A program made the translations under genes and the position numbers. From Nansenia antarctica (taxonomy: Eukaryota; Chordata; Actinopteri; Argentiniformes; Microstomatidae), in contig OZ022345.1 of NCBI GenBank assembly GCA_963989245.1, positions 23,384,696 through 23,448,695 on the forward strand: DNA of 64,000 nucleotides. Reading direction: 5' to 3'. The notes beneath the pieces were generated by a model. The model did not search any database. It was given only the letters and a program-made list of their open reading frames with translations, and had not been told where the DNA came from. How positions within the stretch are numbered: position 1 is the first letter of the stretch; each line of letters opens with the position of its first letter. Shown here in pieces: positions 21,466 to 33,931 of the stretch.

Positions 21466-22290
21466 GCGATCTAAAATGACAACCATTTGGACGACTTTAT
21501 TCACCCGTGGCACTGAAAGAGTTATGACCACATATGTGACCGTGACACATTCTAATGCTTTGGTCAGCATGTCGGCAACCAATCAAAATGTTCGGACTTT
21601 TCTTTTGAAACACGGAGCTACGTTTCAACGTTGTTGAGAATCACAACAAAACTCAATAGTCAAGCCAAAATACTGCAACAAAATGGATTGGGTGAGTAAT
21701 CCCGACTGCTACCTAGTTAACTATAACACTACTTTACATTGTTAGCAGGCTCACAAAACAAGCTGTGTTAGTTGACTAGCGATGTGATTTTCAACAATGC
21801 GGAAATGTATTCATATCTTTCTAAAGGAAAGTCTGATCATTAACTCGGCGGCCGACTTGTTACCCCTTTCAAAAGACTGTGCCACATATTGTATTGATCA
21901 ATTATGTTTTTAATTGTTTTTGTTTTTAATCTGTTCCTTTTTCTTTCTTTTGCGCTGTATTATACAGGACATTGAGTTGCATTGTTATGTATGAAAGGTC
22001 CTCATGGAGATACTCATAATTATGCATTCATGGTAGTCTCCACACCTCTAGGCTTTAGAATACGGTAGTCATAGGAACCCAAAAAGACGTGTGCTATGTT
22101 CATATGTGACACATCCTAGTGTTTTGGTCCGCGTGTCGGCAACCAACAAAAATGTTCAGAATTTTCTTTTGAAACACGGAGCTATGTTTCAACGTTGTTG
22201 AGAATCACAACACAAACTGACTAGGCAAGCCAATGGATTCTGTGAGTAATCCCTACTGCTACCTAGTTAACTATAACACTACTTCGTAAG
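21466..22290 (+). repeat. Two copies of a dispersed element containing a start codon and splice donor
   Basis: Copy 1 runs about 21466-21790, copy 2 about 22090-22290. Both contain gtgacacat, cttttgaaacacggagct, tttcaacgttgttgagaatc and then ATGGAT followed by (ggg/tct)gtgagtaatcc and gctacctagttaactataac. A third, rearranged copy lies at 49195-49790. The conserved ATG plus GTGAGT suggests the first coding exon of a parent transposon or gene, reduced to three codons here. Confidence 0.6.
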
Positions 22291-23431
22291 ACATACACAT
22301 ACATACTTTGTAAAACATTGCTTTCAGAATGACGTTTTATGACTAAATCATAAAATGATTACACATTCTAATGTAATCTTAGTAGTTAACCACTATTATT
22401 ATATATATGGATATATTCCTTTATGACCTTAGTCTTGACATGCCAGAACGATTGTGCCCCGCGCCGTATTGCTCATAACACAAGTGAGACTGAACAGCTG
22501 AGAATGAGGGCTTGGAATAGACTGTCCAACCGTTGAGACTAAGTAGGGAGATTGATTAGGGGGAGTGGAGCAATACAGGGTTGTGGGTCAAGGTTGGTCT
22601 GAGGGAATACGAAGACTATTTCACTTACGGATATGACATTGTTTTCGTGGTTTTGGCAGGCAAAGTGGTGGCATTTCCTCCTACTATCTTTACTACTGAA
22701 GTAGAGTACAAACTATTAAAATTGCAATGATTTTACTACCCAAAACTGATTCTTAGGAATGACACAGCAATTTCATTGGTTAGTGGGAGACTTTGGTACC
22801 TGTATAAAAAGTGGCATTATGAGATTAGTGACTATTAAATGCCTCATGAGTTTAGTTTAGATAAAGCAAATAAAATGTCAAGTACCTGCTATGTGTGCAT
22901 GCACGTACATGCATGTGTGCGAGAGAAGGCTAATGATAGGTTAGAGTAAAATATGCAGTGTTGTTTCGGCTAAGTGGCAAGGCAGAATCATTGGCGCAAA
23001 CATTCATAATCAGAATTTGGGGGGACGGTCTGGTAGAGTCTGCTCCCAGGAAAAAGTTGTCCTCTGTAAACACATTATTTGATTTCAAGTTTTTCTACAT
23101 CAGTAAAAAACTTTGAACATCCAGCAAAGTGTTAAACATTTTCAAATGTGTCTCATTGAGCAAGTATATTCACTGTTGCGCACATGAAATTAGTCTAATG
23201 TTGTTAATGTTGTTTTGGATTAAATGACTTTCCCATGGTAGCCTATCTTTTGATTATTTTACATAGGAACCTACCCATGAATGCTCAAGTGAAAGCTGCA
23301 TAGGATTTTCCATACAAGGAAGTATAATACAATAATAATGAACCAATAGAAACAACAATAATGCCAACTGCAATTCATTGCACTGATACAATCGGCTACC
23401 CGACTTCTCAGACAACAGCCTAGGTATAGGG
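22291..23431. other. Intergenic sequence, nothing recognised
   Basis: AT-rich, with no exon, terminus or tandem array that I can support. A frame at 23516-23271 (-) has no known domain. Confidence 0.4.
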
Positions 23432-23532
23432 CAGTAACGTGCAGTGAGGTCATTGGCTGGGTAGGCAGTGAGCTATTAAAAAAATTCATGCGATTAACGT
23501 AGCAGCCAGACTTCAAATGGCATAGCGCATAC

Positions 23533-24163
23533 TAGGGCTGTTACGATTATTCGACGTCGTCGACGTCATCGACTACGTCAATACGTCGGTTAGCGTAATA
23601 TGCGTCGGTTAGTCGTAAATAAACAAAATGGCGTTTATTTTTTATTTTTTTTATTTTTATTTTTTTAAAACCTTTATTTTACCAGGCGAGACAATTAAGT
23701 GTATGAGTGAAAAATGGATAGCTACTAGCTAATGTTACACAAGCAATGTAGCTCACCACAGTTCGTATGTCTTGTCTTCTGGTGTTAGTAACGTTAGCTA
23801 TGTAGCTGGCTAGCTACGGTAGCCTATTGTCATTGTGGTGCGAGCACCTACTGTACGTTATCTAGCTCGTAGCTCGCATGCTACGTTAGCATCAATTTAG
23901 CTAATCATAACATAGCAGCGAGAGTAACGTTAGCTAGCTATGTGTTGTGGTGATGGACAGACTTCTAAATGGCCATGTTGGCATTCAAGTTGGCTAAACA
24001 TAGCAGTGAGGTGGAGACAAAGACGTTTTTTGTTTGTTTTGTTTTTTACAGTACAAAAATTATCGTTAGACTTATCGATAAATTAGTCGTTAGACTAATC
24101 GAATAATCGATAAAATAATCGCTAGATTAATCGTTAGAAAAATAGTCGTTTGGGACAGCACTA
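23533..24163. mobile_element. Non-autonomous hAT (631 bp), TSD gcgcatac
   Basis: The left end is tagggctgttacgattattc; the right end inverted is tagtgctgtcccaaacgac. The perfect duplication gcgcatac lies at 23525-23532 and 24164-24171. Subterminal regions are rich in TCGA/cgacgt and atcgattag-type palindromes. No coding. Nested inside the hAT-like element 23432-25065. Confidence 0.92.
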
Positions 24164-24184
24164 GCGCATACTATAAAAGCAATC

Positions 24185-24445
24185 AATAGCCCTTATATCT
24201 TTTAACGCAGGCTCAAAACTCACTTCTTCAAGAAGCAGGCCTACTACCAGAATCCTCCCTGTTAAGCACCTATTGTATTGTTAGTTTGCTATTCTTCTCT
24301 ATGCTATTGCTATATTGCTATACAGTATTTTTTGTTTGCTATTCTTCATTTTGCCTTAAAAAAGCAGTACACTCCTACGTTAAATGCAATTATTGTAAGT
24401 CGCTTTGAATAAAAGCGTCGGCTAAATGACTAATGTAATGTAGGC
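24185..24445 (+). repeat. Non-LTR retrotransposon 3' end
   Basis: Encodes a short C-terminal remnant (caaaactcacttcttcaag, LKTHFFK-like), then 3' UTR gtcgctttgaataaaagcgt and a tail based on taatgtaatgta. The same type of ending occurs at 53330-53370. Confidence 0.7.
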
Positions 24446-25065
24446 TAATATACTATACTATAAAGTCAATCACATAGCCCATATATACTATACTATCAAA
24501 TAGCTGGTCAAAAATGTCATGTATTGTTATCTCATAACTACACATAGCGTAGCGCAACATTTATTATTTGGAAATGTAGAACCGTGGCGCGAACAGCAGA
24601 GGAATGCCGCTACGGCAAGCCAAACGCAAACTGTCAATCATGCTGTCAGAGGCAGCGTGGCACGGTGCTTCAACGTCCATCAATGAAGACAATGTGAGAA
24701 CAGACTACGCATGCGCAAACCTACGAAACCGTTGGTCTATCACTTCGCATAGCACATAGAGGCACAAGCACAGTCTACCTCAGCCTCTCGCCAGCAATCA
24801 GCTCGCTTTGGGAGCAAACTCTCCTGGTGCCAGGGCATGCATTATATATTTAAAACAACACATTTTACATCATTTATTTTTATTTTAACAACATTTTAAC
24901 ACATTGAAGTTAAGAATAATGAGTAAAATAAATAAAAAAAATATATATATATTTTTGAGATAAAAAAAACATTATTTATTTTTATAAAAAGACTGATATT
25001 CTTTTTATTTCTTAAATGCCTGGGTGAGGCACTGCCTACCCTGCCTCACCTGACTGCACGCCACT

Positions 25066-25840
<775 letters not shown>

Positions 25841-25989
25841 CTGGTCCTGTTTGGAGAGTGGGTATGTCATTTGGTCTCTGGTCACTGTGTGGGAAAAAAA
25901 TGTCTTTAATACAATAACAATGTGACAATGTTTTCTGAAAACTGTGAATACTGAAAACTGTGTGAATGACAAGAATGCAGAGCAGGATA

Positions 25990-26345
25990 CTCTCATGTGA
26001 TAAACAAAGGTTTTACGACTACCTACTGATAAGCAGAAGACTTCGGAGGAGAAGAAGCACTGTTCCTTCTCACTCTGGGACAGTTATGTCTACTTTGACT
26101 AACTGTTGAACCTACTATGGCCAACCCCAGGACAAACCGCCCACTGATGTTGTAAACCTATAAATGTGGTCAGCTGGGACAGCCCCAGTTGAGCCATTGT
26201 ACTGAGAACCACATTTTTGTTGGCCGGACAATCGCTCCTTCTTGCAAGAACTAAATAAATACTCTTAATGATTTGATAAGTCTCAGTCTCCTGGTTACAA
26301 AGTTTAGTATTCTGTGTATTTGACTCTGACACACTGTCAATCACA
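25990..26345 (+). mobile_element. Putative solo LTR
   Basis: Contains a TATA-like box (cctataaatg at about 26157) and AATAAA at about 26252, 95 bp apart. The U5-like stretch after it (cttaatgatttgataagtct) fits the U3-R-U5 layout of a retroelement LTR. No internal coding region, no confirmed target duplication, exact ends unknown. Confidence 0.4.
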
Positions 26346-26472
26346 TTTCAGTTCAAAGGTTAAAGGTCAATAACTTTTACACCACAAACACTCCTGGTAG
26401 AATCTGTACATATACTCAGGGGGATGAAAGAAGATAAAGATTGGTGGAGGGGTTCAGTGTGAATGGTCACTG

Positions 26473-26514
26473 GAGGGGTCAGTGTGTGTGTGTCTGATAT
26501 TTCACCTAGGGGGT

Positions 26515-26547
<33 letters not shown>

Positions 26548-26618
26548 TGATATTTCACCTAGGGGGTCAGTGTGTGTGTGTGTGTGTGTGTGTGTGTCTG
26601 ATATTTCACCTAGGGGGT

Positions 26619-26670
<52 letters not shown>
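26473..26670 (+). repeat. Compound GT minisatellite
   Basis: Four repeats of a module ctgatatttcacctaggggg followed by tcagtgtgtg and a variable GT run. A fifth module lies at 28366-28406, on the other side of the hAT at 26671-28349, showing that the hAT inserted into this array. Confidence 0.95.
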
Positions 26671-26671
<1 letters not shown>

Positions 26672-28349
26672 TGGGTTTCCGTTAACCGATAATTACCGGT
26701 CTTTGTCCGGTAAAAGTTGTTGAAGTCCGACAAATTGAAAAGTCGTCGGACATATTGTCCGGTGAAAATAATTCCCTTTGAATACAATTCGCTAAAGTTC
26801 ACATTCTGATTCCTTCTATTTTAAAAAAGACGAATATATAGGCTATGTATTTCTTTTATTATGATATGATTTGACACCGGCATGATGATGACTCCTAATG
26901 TATAGGCCGGCCTATGCGAAACAGCGCACAGGTGCCACATGGGATTGATGCCAGATGGGATTACAGCTTAACCAGTCTATTACCGCTTAAACACAGTAGC
27001 CCATTCGGCGGTAACCCATGCCTATCTGGCAACCCTGCCAACCCGTCCACCATAGTAATACGCAAACGTTGCAGCTCAAAGTGCACCATAGCGAGCGATT
27101 AAATTAATGGAAAGATGGCAAAACAAAGTAAGCTTAGCAATTATTTCATGAAGCCAAGCAACAATGAGTCTGAGCCTGAGGAGAAGTCTGACTCTGAAGA
27201 CGTTGGCCAAGATAGCCTGCTTGATTCCCGTCTCCAGTGTGCCTGCAGAGAGAGGATTCTCTCTGCAGAACCGAATTAAAACTGCGGACCGAAGTCGCCT
27301 TGGGGAGGGGCAAGGTCACACGGCTAATGCGCATTGCAAGTTGCGGAGAGACACTTTGCAGCTTTGATTTCAAGTCCGCAGCTGCACGCTTCAATGCTGC
27401 CAAAAAGCAACGTAGGCCTAATAAGTAGCTGAATTATATGAGCAGCCATTGTTATTTTCAGAGTTTTTACTCTAGGCTATTTTATTTAAGGCTATCCCCT
27501 ATCTATCTGAGAAAAGGCATAGGCGATAGGCCTAGGCTGTAACATCGAACGGAAATTAGCCTATACATACGCATTGCAAGTTAATTTAAAGCCTATTTAT
27601 TTTCAAAGAGTTTTATTCTATTTTATTTTATCTGATAAAAGGCATATGAACGGAAATTAGGCTAGCCGTGTCACGCCAGAAGCCTACATGCTTGCACTGT
27701 TACTGTTCAATAAAATGTTATACATCTAGACATTGTGGTATTTCTTTATATACGTATCCCAGACTGCCTATCAATTGTTTCTCAATAAACAGTTATGTTC
27801 TCCCCATTGTCATACTCCCGAGCTAAACGAAATGCCTTCCCAACCAGCGAGACCTGGTTATAGAAATGACGTTGTTTTATTGATTTAAAAAAAAGGGTAA
27901 AACTGGAAAGAGAAAATAGAAAACTCACATTAATCCCAAACAATTTAACAAACTTCAGTTAACGTAATGTGGAGTCCGTTCATTGATCGATGCTGTCTGT
28001 TCAGTTCCCAGTGAGGCGCCCGTTCAGCGCTGGACCCGTTCAGCGCTGGATTTGACGCATGGCATAGCGCGCATGCGTCAAATCATGTTATATTATTATA
28101 TATTATATAGCTCGCATCTAATCGTATCGGATGAGAAATAGACATTAAATTGCATATATAGGCCGCTACACAACAGTAATCACCGCGACAAACAGCTATA
28201 TTAGATTTGGAAGAAAAAAAATATGATTTTGGAAAAAAAAAAAAATATTATATTTTAATATGATGACCGGAATATATCACGTTTGTCCGGTAAATTGAAT
28301 TCTTACCGGACACGATGTCCGACGGCAAATTTTTCTAACGGAAACCCTG
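26671..28349 (+). mobile_element. hAT transposon (1679 bp), internally deleted, TSD gtgtgtgt
   Basis: The left end is ctgggtttccgttaaccg; the right end inverted is cagggtttccgttag. Both are followed by copies of gtccgg and ttaccgg-type motifs. The 8-bp duplication gtgtgtgt lies in the GT array on both sides, so it is consistent but not independently diagnostic. It carries a deleted transposase (27115-27428). Confidence 0.85.
27115..27428 (+). pseudogene. hAT transposase, N- and C-terminal ends fused by internal deletion
   Basis: It opens at ATG 27115 with MAKQSKLSNYFMKPSNNES, an N-terminus seen in fish hAT/ZNF862-like proteins. After about 40 residues it jumps to the C-terminal dimerisation domain (IPVSSVPAERGFSLQNRIK). 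That segment is in another frame, and the frame changes again near 27310 to reach the tail ending KKQRRPNK before the stop at 27426-27428. All catalytic residues are deleted. Confidence 0.8.
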
Positions 28350-28539
28350 GTGTGTGTGTGTGTGTGTCTGATATTTCACCTAGGGGGTCAGTGTGTGTGT
28401 GTGTGTGGGTCTTCGTCGTCATCGTTGGCATCGCGAATCCTATGGCCGGAAAGGGCAGAACCTATGGCCGGAACATCGGAATGGAATACAATGCAAATTA
28501 CATCGGATTTACATGGGATATCGAAAAGCAATGCAAATG

Positions 28540-28830
28540 AGTACACCGACACTCGAATGGAATACATGACCGAATGGAATACGCTGCGCTCAAATGTAAT
28601 ACACATGCTCAATGGAATACACTCGTGACCAAATGTAATACACATGCTCAATGGAATACACTCATGACCGAATGGAATACGCTGCGCTCAAATGTAATAC
28701 ACATTGATTTTATTTTGGCACAAATATGCCGTATTTTTGCATTGTATTTAGTGTTACACGTGTATTGCATTCTGATGTGTGTATTGCATTCCGATGTGTG
28801 TATTGCATTTAAATATGGCATGATACACCC
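28540..28830 (+). repeat. Array of aatggaatac / aatgtaatac motifs with inverted counterpart
   Basis: From 28552 to 28702 about nine copies of (aatggaatac or aatgtaatacacat) are spaced by gctgcgctca, catgctc or tgacc linkers. At 28755-28810 the complement-like motif gtgtattgcatt is repeated three times. No gene. Confidence 0.7.
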
Positions 28831-28954
28831 TCCATAGTATTGAACCGACGCTGTCAAAAGGGAAACCTCCGCTCGGTACCTTGCGGCCCGTTGTTGGGTC
28901 TTGCTAGCCCCACCAGTTCTCATCGTACAGTAGCTCACTGCTTTCGTCATCGGC

Positions 28955-30628
28955 CCAGGGTCGGAGTGGGACTCATTTTCAGCTCTGGAGTTTCATGCCT
29001 CAGACCGGCCCACTTTAGTTCACAACCGATTACAGTATATTAAAATCATGTAATTACAACCTTGGTATTTTAGTCTGTAATAGCGGACTCACTGTTCTCT
29101 ACACAGTCACTCTACATTTACAGGATGCTATGTCATGGGTTTGCCTCATTGTTCCCACACTGGTACAACAGCTCACCTGTGCCTTCTACTGTGATAGCAG
29201 CAATCCTTTGCTGGACACCACTAGGGTGACCAGGTCCCAACAAATCAAATGTGGGACAAGGAGTATGTTTGTGTGGGACAATGTGGGACACCCTCTCAAC
29301 AGGCCCGGACCGAACTTTAGGTGCCCCTGGTAGCATCCGCCCCCCCTGGCCGAGTTGAGAGCTATGTCTATCCAATTTTAAAAATATATAGGCTATGCGT
29401 TTCCATTCTGTTTGCTATTCTGTTTGGTTTATTCAGTAGCATCCAATAATAGACTATGCAGATAAAAACTTAACAAATATATAACAAATATATTTTATTT
29501 GAATGTGAACCTCACAATAAAGTATCTGTATGGAGCAGAAAGTGAAGTCAAAGTACAGTATCAATTTAGTAGGCTATATTAATAAAGAAAAGTAGCCTGA
29601 CAGTGTTAGGCCTGTAGATGATTGAGTATGTAGGCTATCTAGCTAGCTAACTTGCCTCCCATTTGCAACACAAATGCATTGACATAGCTGTCAAGGCTAA
29701 CTCTGCACTCATTCAGACAATGACAGTGATAAGAGCTGGTCAAAGGATAAACCAATTGCCCAAGTCATTTTTCAGTGTTTTACATAGCCTGAAACTACAG
29801 ATTGTAAGCTTTCACATGATGTGTCATACATTGAAATCGGAAAAGAATCGAAGACGACACGAGTATTTGAATGTTGGTGCACCTCAGACAGAGACTGGGA
29901 GAAAAATCACTCGGCTGCAGCAACAAACGCTGCTAACAGCTAGCGGCTAACAGTGGTACATCGCTACGAACGTCTAACTACGTTTTTATAACATCACACA
30001 ACATGCTGATAACATGAACATGCTAAAAACACAAAAATAGATGAACACACCGTCCTTGGTTTTGAACACGTCCTAAAACAAAAGTATGTTTACAAGTAAA
30101 GTTGCTTACCAGTATGTTCAGTAGCCTACAGCAAACGAGAACAGTGAATCCAACCCAGAAATTATAAGTATGTAGTGATCGTTAAACTGTTGTTTATTAT
30201 ATCGAGTGGGTACTTCAAGTTGGTGTTATGAAAAAATACGAAAACTAGATATTGTTGACAATTTCCCTTTACGAGCCCTTTGAGTCAGCGGGTGGTTCGT
30301 ACATTCAGCCAGCTCCCTATATCCACGTGGGGCCGTTGTCATGGGAACATGAATGCTGTTTCCTGATAGGCTGAAGACGTTCTATAGAATCTGGACGTTT
30401 TGCTGCAACTGAACGTGTCGGAGTTTGGTTGCGGCGCTTATGGACACTGGCCCCGTGGCCGCGCAAAGCGGGACATCTGGTCACCCTATTTATATGGTAC
30501 CGGCCCAGCCGCCCAGAACGGTATCGGTTTGCAAGTACTACCACGACTGAACACCGGCCCAGACCGGCCCAAAACCAGACAGGCCCAACGGGAAATCTCC
30601 AGATCCTCCCGATTAGCCACCCCGGGCC
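28955..30628. mobile_element. Mosaic of hAT-like termini and a dispersed interior
   Basis: Three terminus types are seen: cagggtcggagtgggac at 28967; tagggtgaccagg at 29222 pairing with ctggtcaccctat at 30476-30489; and caggcccggaccg-type at about 29300 pairing with the inverted caggcccggggtggc at 30613-30628. None has a matching 8-bp duplication, so nesting order is unresolved. The interior 29760-30280 is shared with 36085-37240. Non-coding as far as visible. Confidence 0.5.
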
Positions 30629-30769
30629 TGAGTGTGTGTGTGTGTGTGTGTGTCAAAATATACCACAAGTACATTACAGGTCACGGTTCAACCCATATGT
30701 CATACGGAGGGGGTACGAGGAACCAGATATGCAAGTGAGAGGCGAGGCTGCGAAGTAAATCAAGTCAGG

Positions 30770-31445
30770 TCAAGTCAGGTTTATTTATATAATGATAATA
30801 ATAATAATAATGCATTTTATTTATAGGCGCCTTTCAGAGCACTCAAGGACACCTTACAGAGCATCATTTAAAAACAAGCAACATATTCAAACAGGTTAAA
30901 ACAGTGATTCAAACAAACAAAAACAACCAAAACAAGACAAAACAAAAGACTTAAAAATAACCATAAATTAAAAATACGCCAGTTTAAAAAGGTGGGTTTT
31001 CAGGCAGGTTTTGAAGGTGGAGTGAGAGTCAATATTGCGGATGTCTTGTGGAAGAGAGTTCCAGAGAGACGGGGGGCAGAGTGGCTGAAGGCTCTAGACC
31101 CCATAGTGGTATAGCACATTTACAACGACAAACAGCAGACCAAAGTGCTTAACAGATACCACACTATAGTAAAAAGAAAACAAGAAATAAAAATATACAA
31201 AAACAAGGTGCAATACAGAATAACAACAGGTGCAGAAATAAAAGTGCAGAAAAGTGCAGTATGTTGTTGGGAGGCAGGCTAAACTGAGGTCAAAGGTCAG
31301 GGAGAAGAGGTAGGGTTTAGCTAAGGTTTTAAAAGCCTCGACGCTCTGGGCAGATCTGACGTGGAGGGGGGGAGGCTATTCCAGAGTGAGTAAAGTGAGT
31401 GCTCTGCCTCCCTGTATGAGAGTCACTCCCCCACCAGCCTGTGTC
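30770..31445 (+). repeat. Two adjacent retroposon copies
   Basis: Copy 1 (about 30772-31105): tttatttataggcgcctttc, then aaaggtgggttttcaggc and agagttccagagagac. Copy 2 (31110-31435): tatagcacatttacaacgac, then gggtttagctaaggtttt and ctattccagagtgag. Both are the gcgcctttca / tccagag type common as dispersed fish retroposons. They are non-coding and diverged from each other. Confidence 0.65.
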
Positions 31446-31479
31446 AGGAAGTCAAGGCCGTCTCTGCACCTGCACTAAC

Positions 31480-31690
31480 AAAGACCGACAGTGAGACAGA
31501 GGGAGAGGGAGGAAGACAGAGACAGAGGGAGTGACAGAGGGAGAGGGAGGAAGAGAGGGAGAGGAAGACAGATACAGAGGGAGTGACAGAGGGAGAAGGA
31601 GGAAGAGAGGGAGAGGAAGACAGATACAGAGGGAGTGACAGAGGGAGAGGGAGGAAGAGAGGGAGTGACAGAGGAAGAGAGATTAGAATA
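31480..31690 (+). repeat. Purine-rich minisatellite
   Basis: Imperfect repeats built from gacagagggagtgacagagg and gagaggaggaagaga modules. The opposite-strand serine/leucine-rich frames are artefacts. Confidence 0.9.
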
Positions 31691-31980
31691 CTGCTGATGA
31701 GAACAAGACATACGTGGTTCATGCAGCTTTATTCATCTTTGTTTGGCCACCTGATACACAAGTAAAGCACTTCGGGTGTCTTGAGAGGCACTATATACGT
31801 ACAGTATAAATACGATCAATTAGCCTAGTATTCATTATTAGAGGTCTCCATGGAGGAAAATATCACTATACTTGATTTAACTTTATCTGCAGGCCTGTGA
31901 TTTGCTGTTGCTTTTACTGTAGAGGAAGTTGTGTTGCCCACAGCAGACAGCTGCACAGTGAAAGTGAGTGACATCAATGC

Positions 31981-32030
31981 GAAATAGAAAACGCAGAGGT
32001 GAGAGGAAGTCGCGCGCGGGTCTGACGTCA
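31981..32030 (+). promoter_or_regulatory. IRF-like and CRE motifs near a GC-rich patch
   Basis: gaaatagaaaac at 31981-31992 fits the GAAANNGAAA core of IRF/ISRE sites. A full palindromic CRE, tgacgtca, lies at 32023-32030. A CpG-rich patch (gtcgcgcgcggg) lies between them. No gene start was identified, so function is speculative. Confidence 0.3.
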
Positions 32031-32269
32031 CGTCTCTCATTCACTTTTCATTTGTTTGTTGTTTGTTTCATTCTGGATTGAAATCTGAACGAGACTCGCT
32101 TAATCATCTCTAAACCGAACCGCATTCTGCTGAAGTGTGAAACGGGGAATCGACTTCGAGGAGGATTTGTGTTGTTGTTGTTGTTTTGTTGTAGAAAAGG
32201 AATGAGAACGATGTGAAAGTGTGGTTGTGTATGGCAAGCCGTTTTAACATTTATTAGCTACAATGGATA

Positions 32270-32935
32270 TTCATTACTGATATCTGCAACATCATTTTGC
32301 CTAGTCAAAACTCAAATTCAAGATATCTTTAATTATATTTTGACTAATCGAAACTCACATTTGAGATATCTGTAATTATATTTTGACTAGTAAGATTCAC
32401 ATTTATTTTGCCATTCAAGTGTATGGGGTTTGTCATTACAGATATCTACAATTCAGTTGTAGATATCAGCTATTCACATTGCCGATATCTGCAACTGAAT
32501 TATGACTAGTTGTAATTACAGTTTCAGATATCTACGGTTTCAGTCTGACTAGTCATAATTCCAGTTCAAGATATCTTTAATTCCCATTAATTCAAGATAT
32601 CTACATTGTCCTTTAAGATATCTTAAATTAAGTTGAAGATATTTTGAATGAAGTTGTAGATATCTCAAACTGGAATTAGGAATAGTCGTAATTTAATTGT
32701 AGATATCTATTATAAAGTTATAGATATCTTGAAATTCATTTTAATGATTGATATCTCAAATTGGTGATATCTTTAACTTTCATTCTGCCTAGTCGAAATG
32801 TTATTACAGATATCTTAAATTAGAGTTTAGACTAGGCGAAATGACTCACGCGCCAATATCCAGAACTGTTCAAAAGCGTGCCGAAGCGAACTGAGCCGAG
32901 CCGAGCCGGGCCGTATAATGGAAAAGCGCCATTAG
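32270..32935. repeat. GATATC-rich dispersed repeat
   Basis: About 16 copies of the palindrome gatatc, mostly in agatatct, alternate with actag(t/g)c and aattcaa/ttaatt blocks over about 540 bp. A transposon-like right end (gagccgggccgtataatgg) follows at 32900-32935. No coding. Confidence 0.6.
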
Positions 32936-33039
32936 ATCACTTCAAACCCTGGGGCCTGAGAGGAGCAGAGAGGGCTGCTGGAGTAGCCGTGTTCCCTGTG
33001 GTCCATGTCTCAGTGAGAACCAGGAAGGATCACTACATG

Positions 33040-33351
33040 TAATAATAATAATAATAATAATAATACATTAGACTTATACAGCGCTTTTCTAGACACTCAA
33101 AGACGCTTTACAAACTGAAAACATCGAGTAGTAATAATACAAAGAAACAAAAGGTAAATAGAAGAAAGTATAGGGGCCTAATTGAGGTAGTGCTGGGGAC
33201 ACATGGGAAGGGGAGGGGGGGAGAGGGTTAACTGGTGAAGGCCAGCTTGAAGAGGTTTAGAGGGCCTGTTTGAATGTTGGGAGGGTGTTGGCCTGTCTGA
33301 TGTGGTTGGGTTTTGTTGTTGAGTTTCTGCTGCTATTCTGTTTTCTTTTTC

Positions 33352-33424
<73 letters not shown>

Positions 33425-33425
33425 A
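33040..33425 (+). repeat. Retroposon fragment plus (ATT)n microsatellite
   Basis: 33040-33250 starts with (AAT)n and tacattagacttatacagcg, cttttctagacactcaaagac, the same head as at 13660. 33353-33423 is a pure ATT run of about 23 triplets. No gene. Confidence 0.8.
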
Positions 33426-33655
33426 GTAGTAGTAGTCGTATTGCATTGCATTGCTAATTGTTCATTGTTATTGTTGCTTGCCGTAAAGTATTTGGTCCTT
33501 TGTGTCTGAGGACACCGGTCTACAGTTTTCTAATCTTATGTTACGAAGTGTTGATAAATAATTAATAGATACAATTAATTTGTATCATCTTTAGTTTTGT
33601 AATCATTCTGAGACGTGTGTTTATTTTCGGCTGAATGTGCCTATCCCTGTATGAA

Positions 33656-33826
33656 GAAAGTGAAACGCCCATTGATGACGTCATCAAAAGACGACAGTGT
33701 GTGTGTTTTTGTCAGAGCAGCATTTTCATTCTATCTGATCAAAGGTTGATTCCATTCTCCTTATGCGAGACAACGTATGCAGCTCGACGCTCCCGGAGTG
33801 TGATTAAATAAAGCATCGCGTCGCAG
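33656..33826 (+). promoter_or_regulatory. Possible promoter and non-coding first exon
   Basis: gaaagtgaaac at 33656-33666 matches the ISRE core GAAANNGAAAC exactly. The 14-bp palindrome tgatgacgtcatca at 33673-33686 is a full CRE/ATF site. A strong splice donor, CAG|GTAAGG, follows at 33826/33827. The spacing would fit a promoter with a first exon of up to 140 nt. No TATA box, protein start or downstream exon was identified, so this may be chance or part of a retroelement. Confidence 0.3.
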
Positions 33827-33931
33827 GTAAGGACAACTAAGATATTAGCCAGATGAATAATAACTTTAACTGGCCAAAGGCAAATGCGTTGGTTCTTTTG
33901 TAGCCTATTCTAGTAGCGTCCAGTATGGCGC

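Larger units (their letters stand above)
23432..25065. mobile_element. Probable hAT-like element carrying nested insertions
   Basis: The left end cagtaacgtgcagtgaggtc and the right end, inverted (cagtggcgtgcagtcaggtg at 25046-25065), are near-identical terminal inverted repeats. Both continue into gtaggcagtg-type sequence. No matching 8-bp duplication flanks them, so boundaries or history are uncertain. Interior: a complete hAT at 23533-24163 and a LINE tail at 24185-24445. No transposase. Confidence 0.6.
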
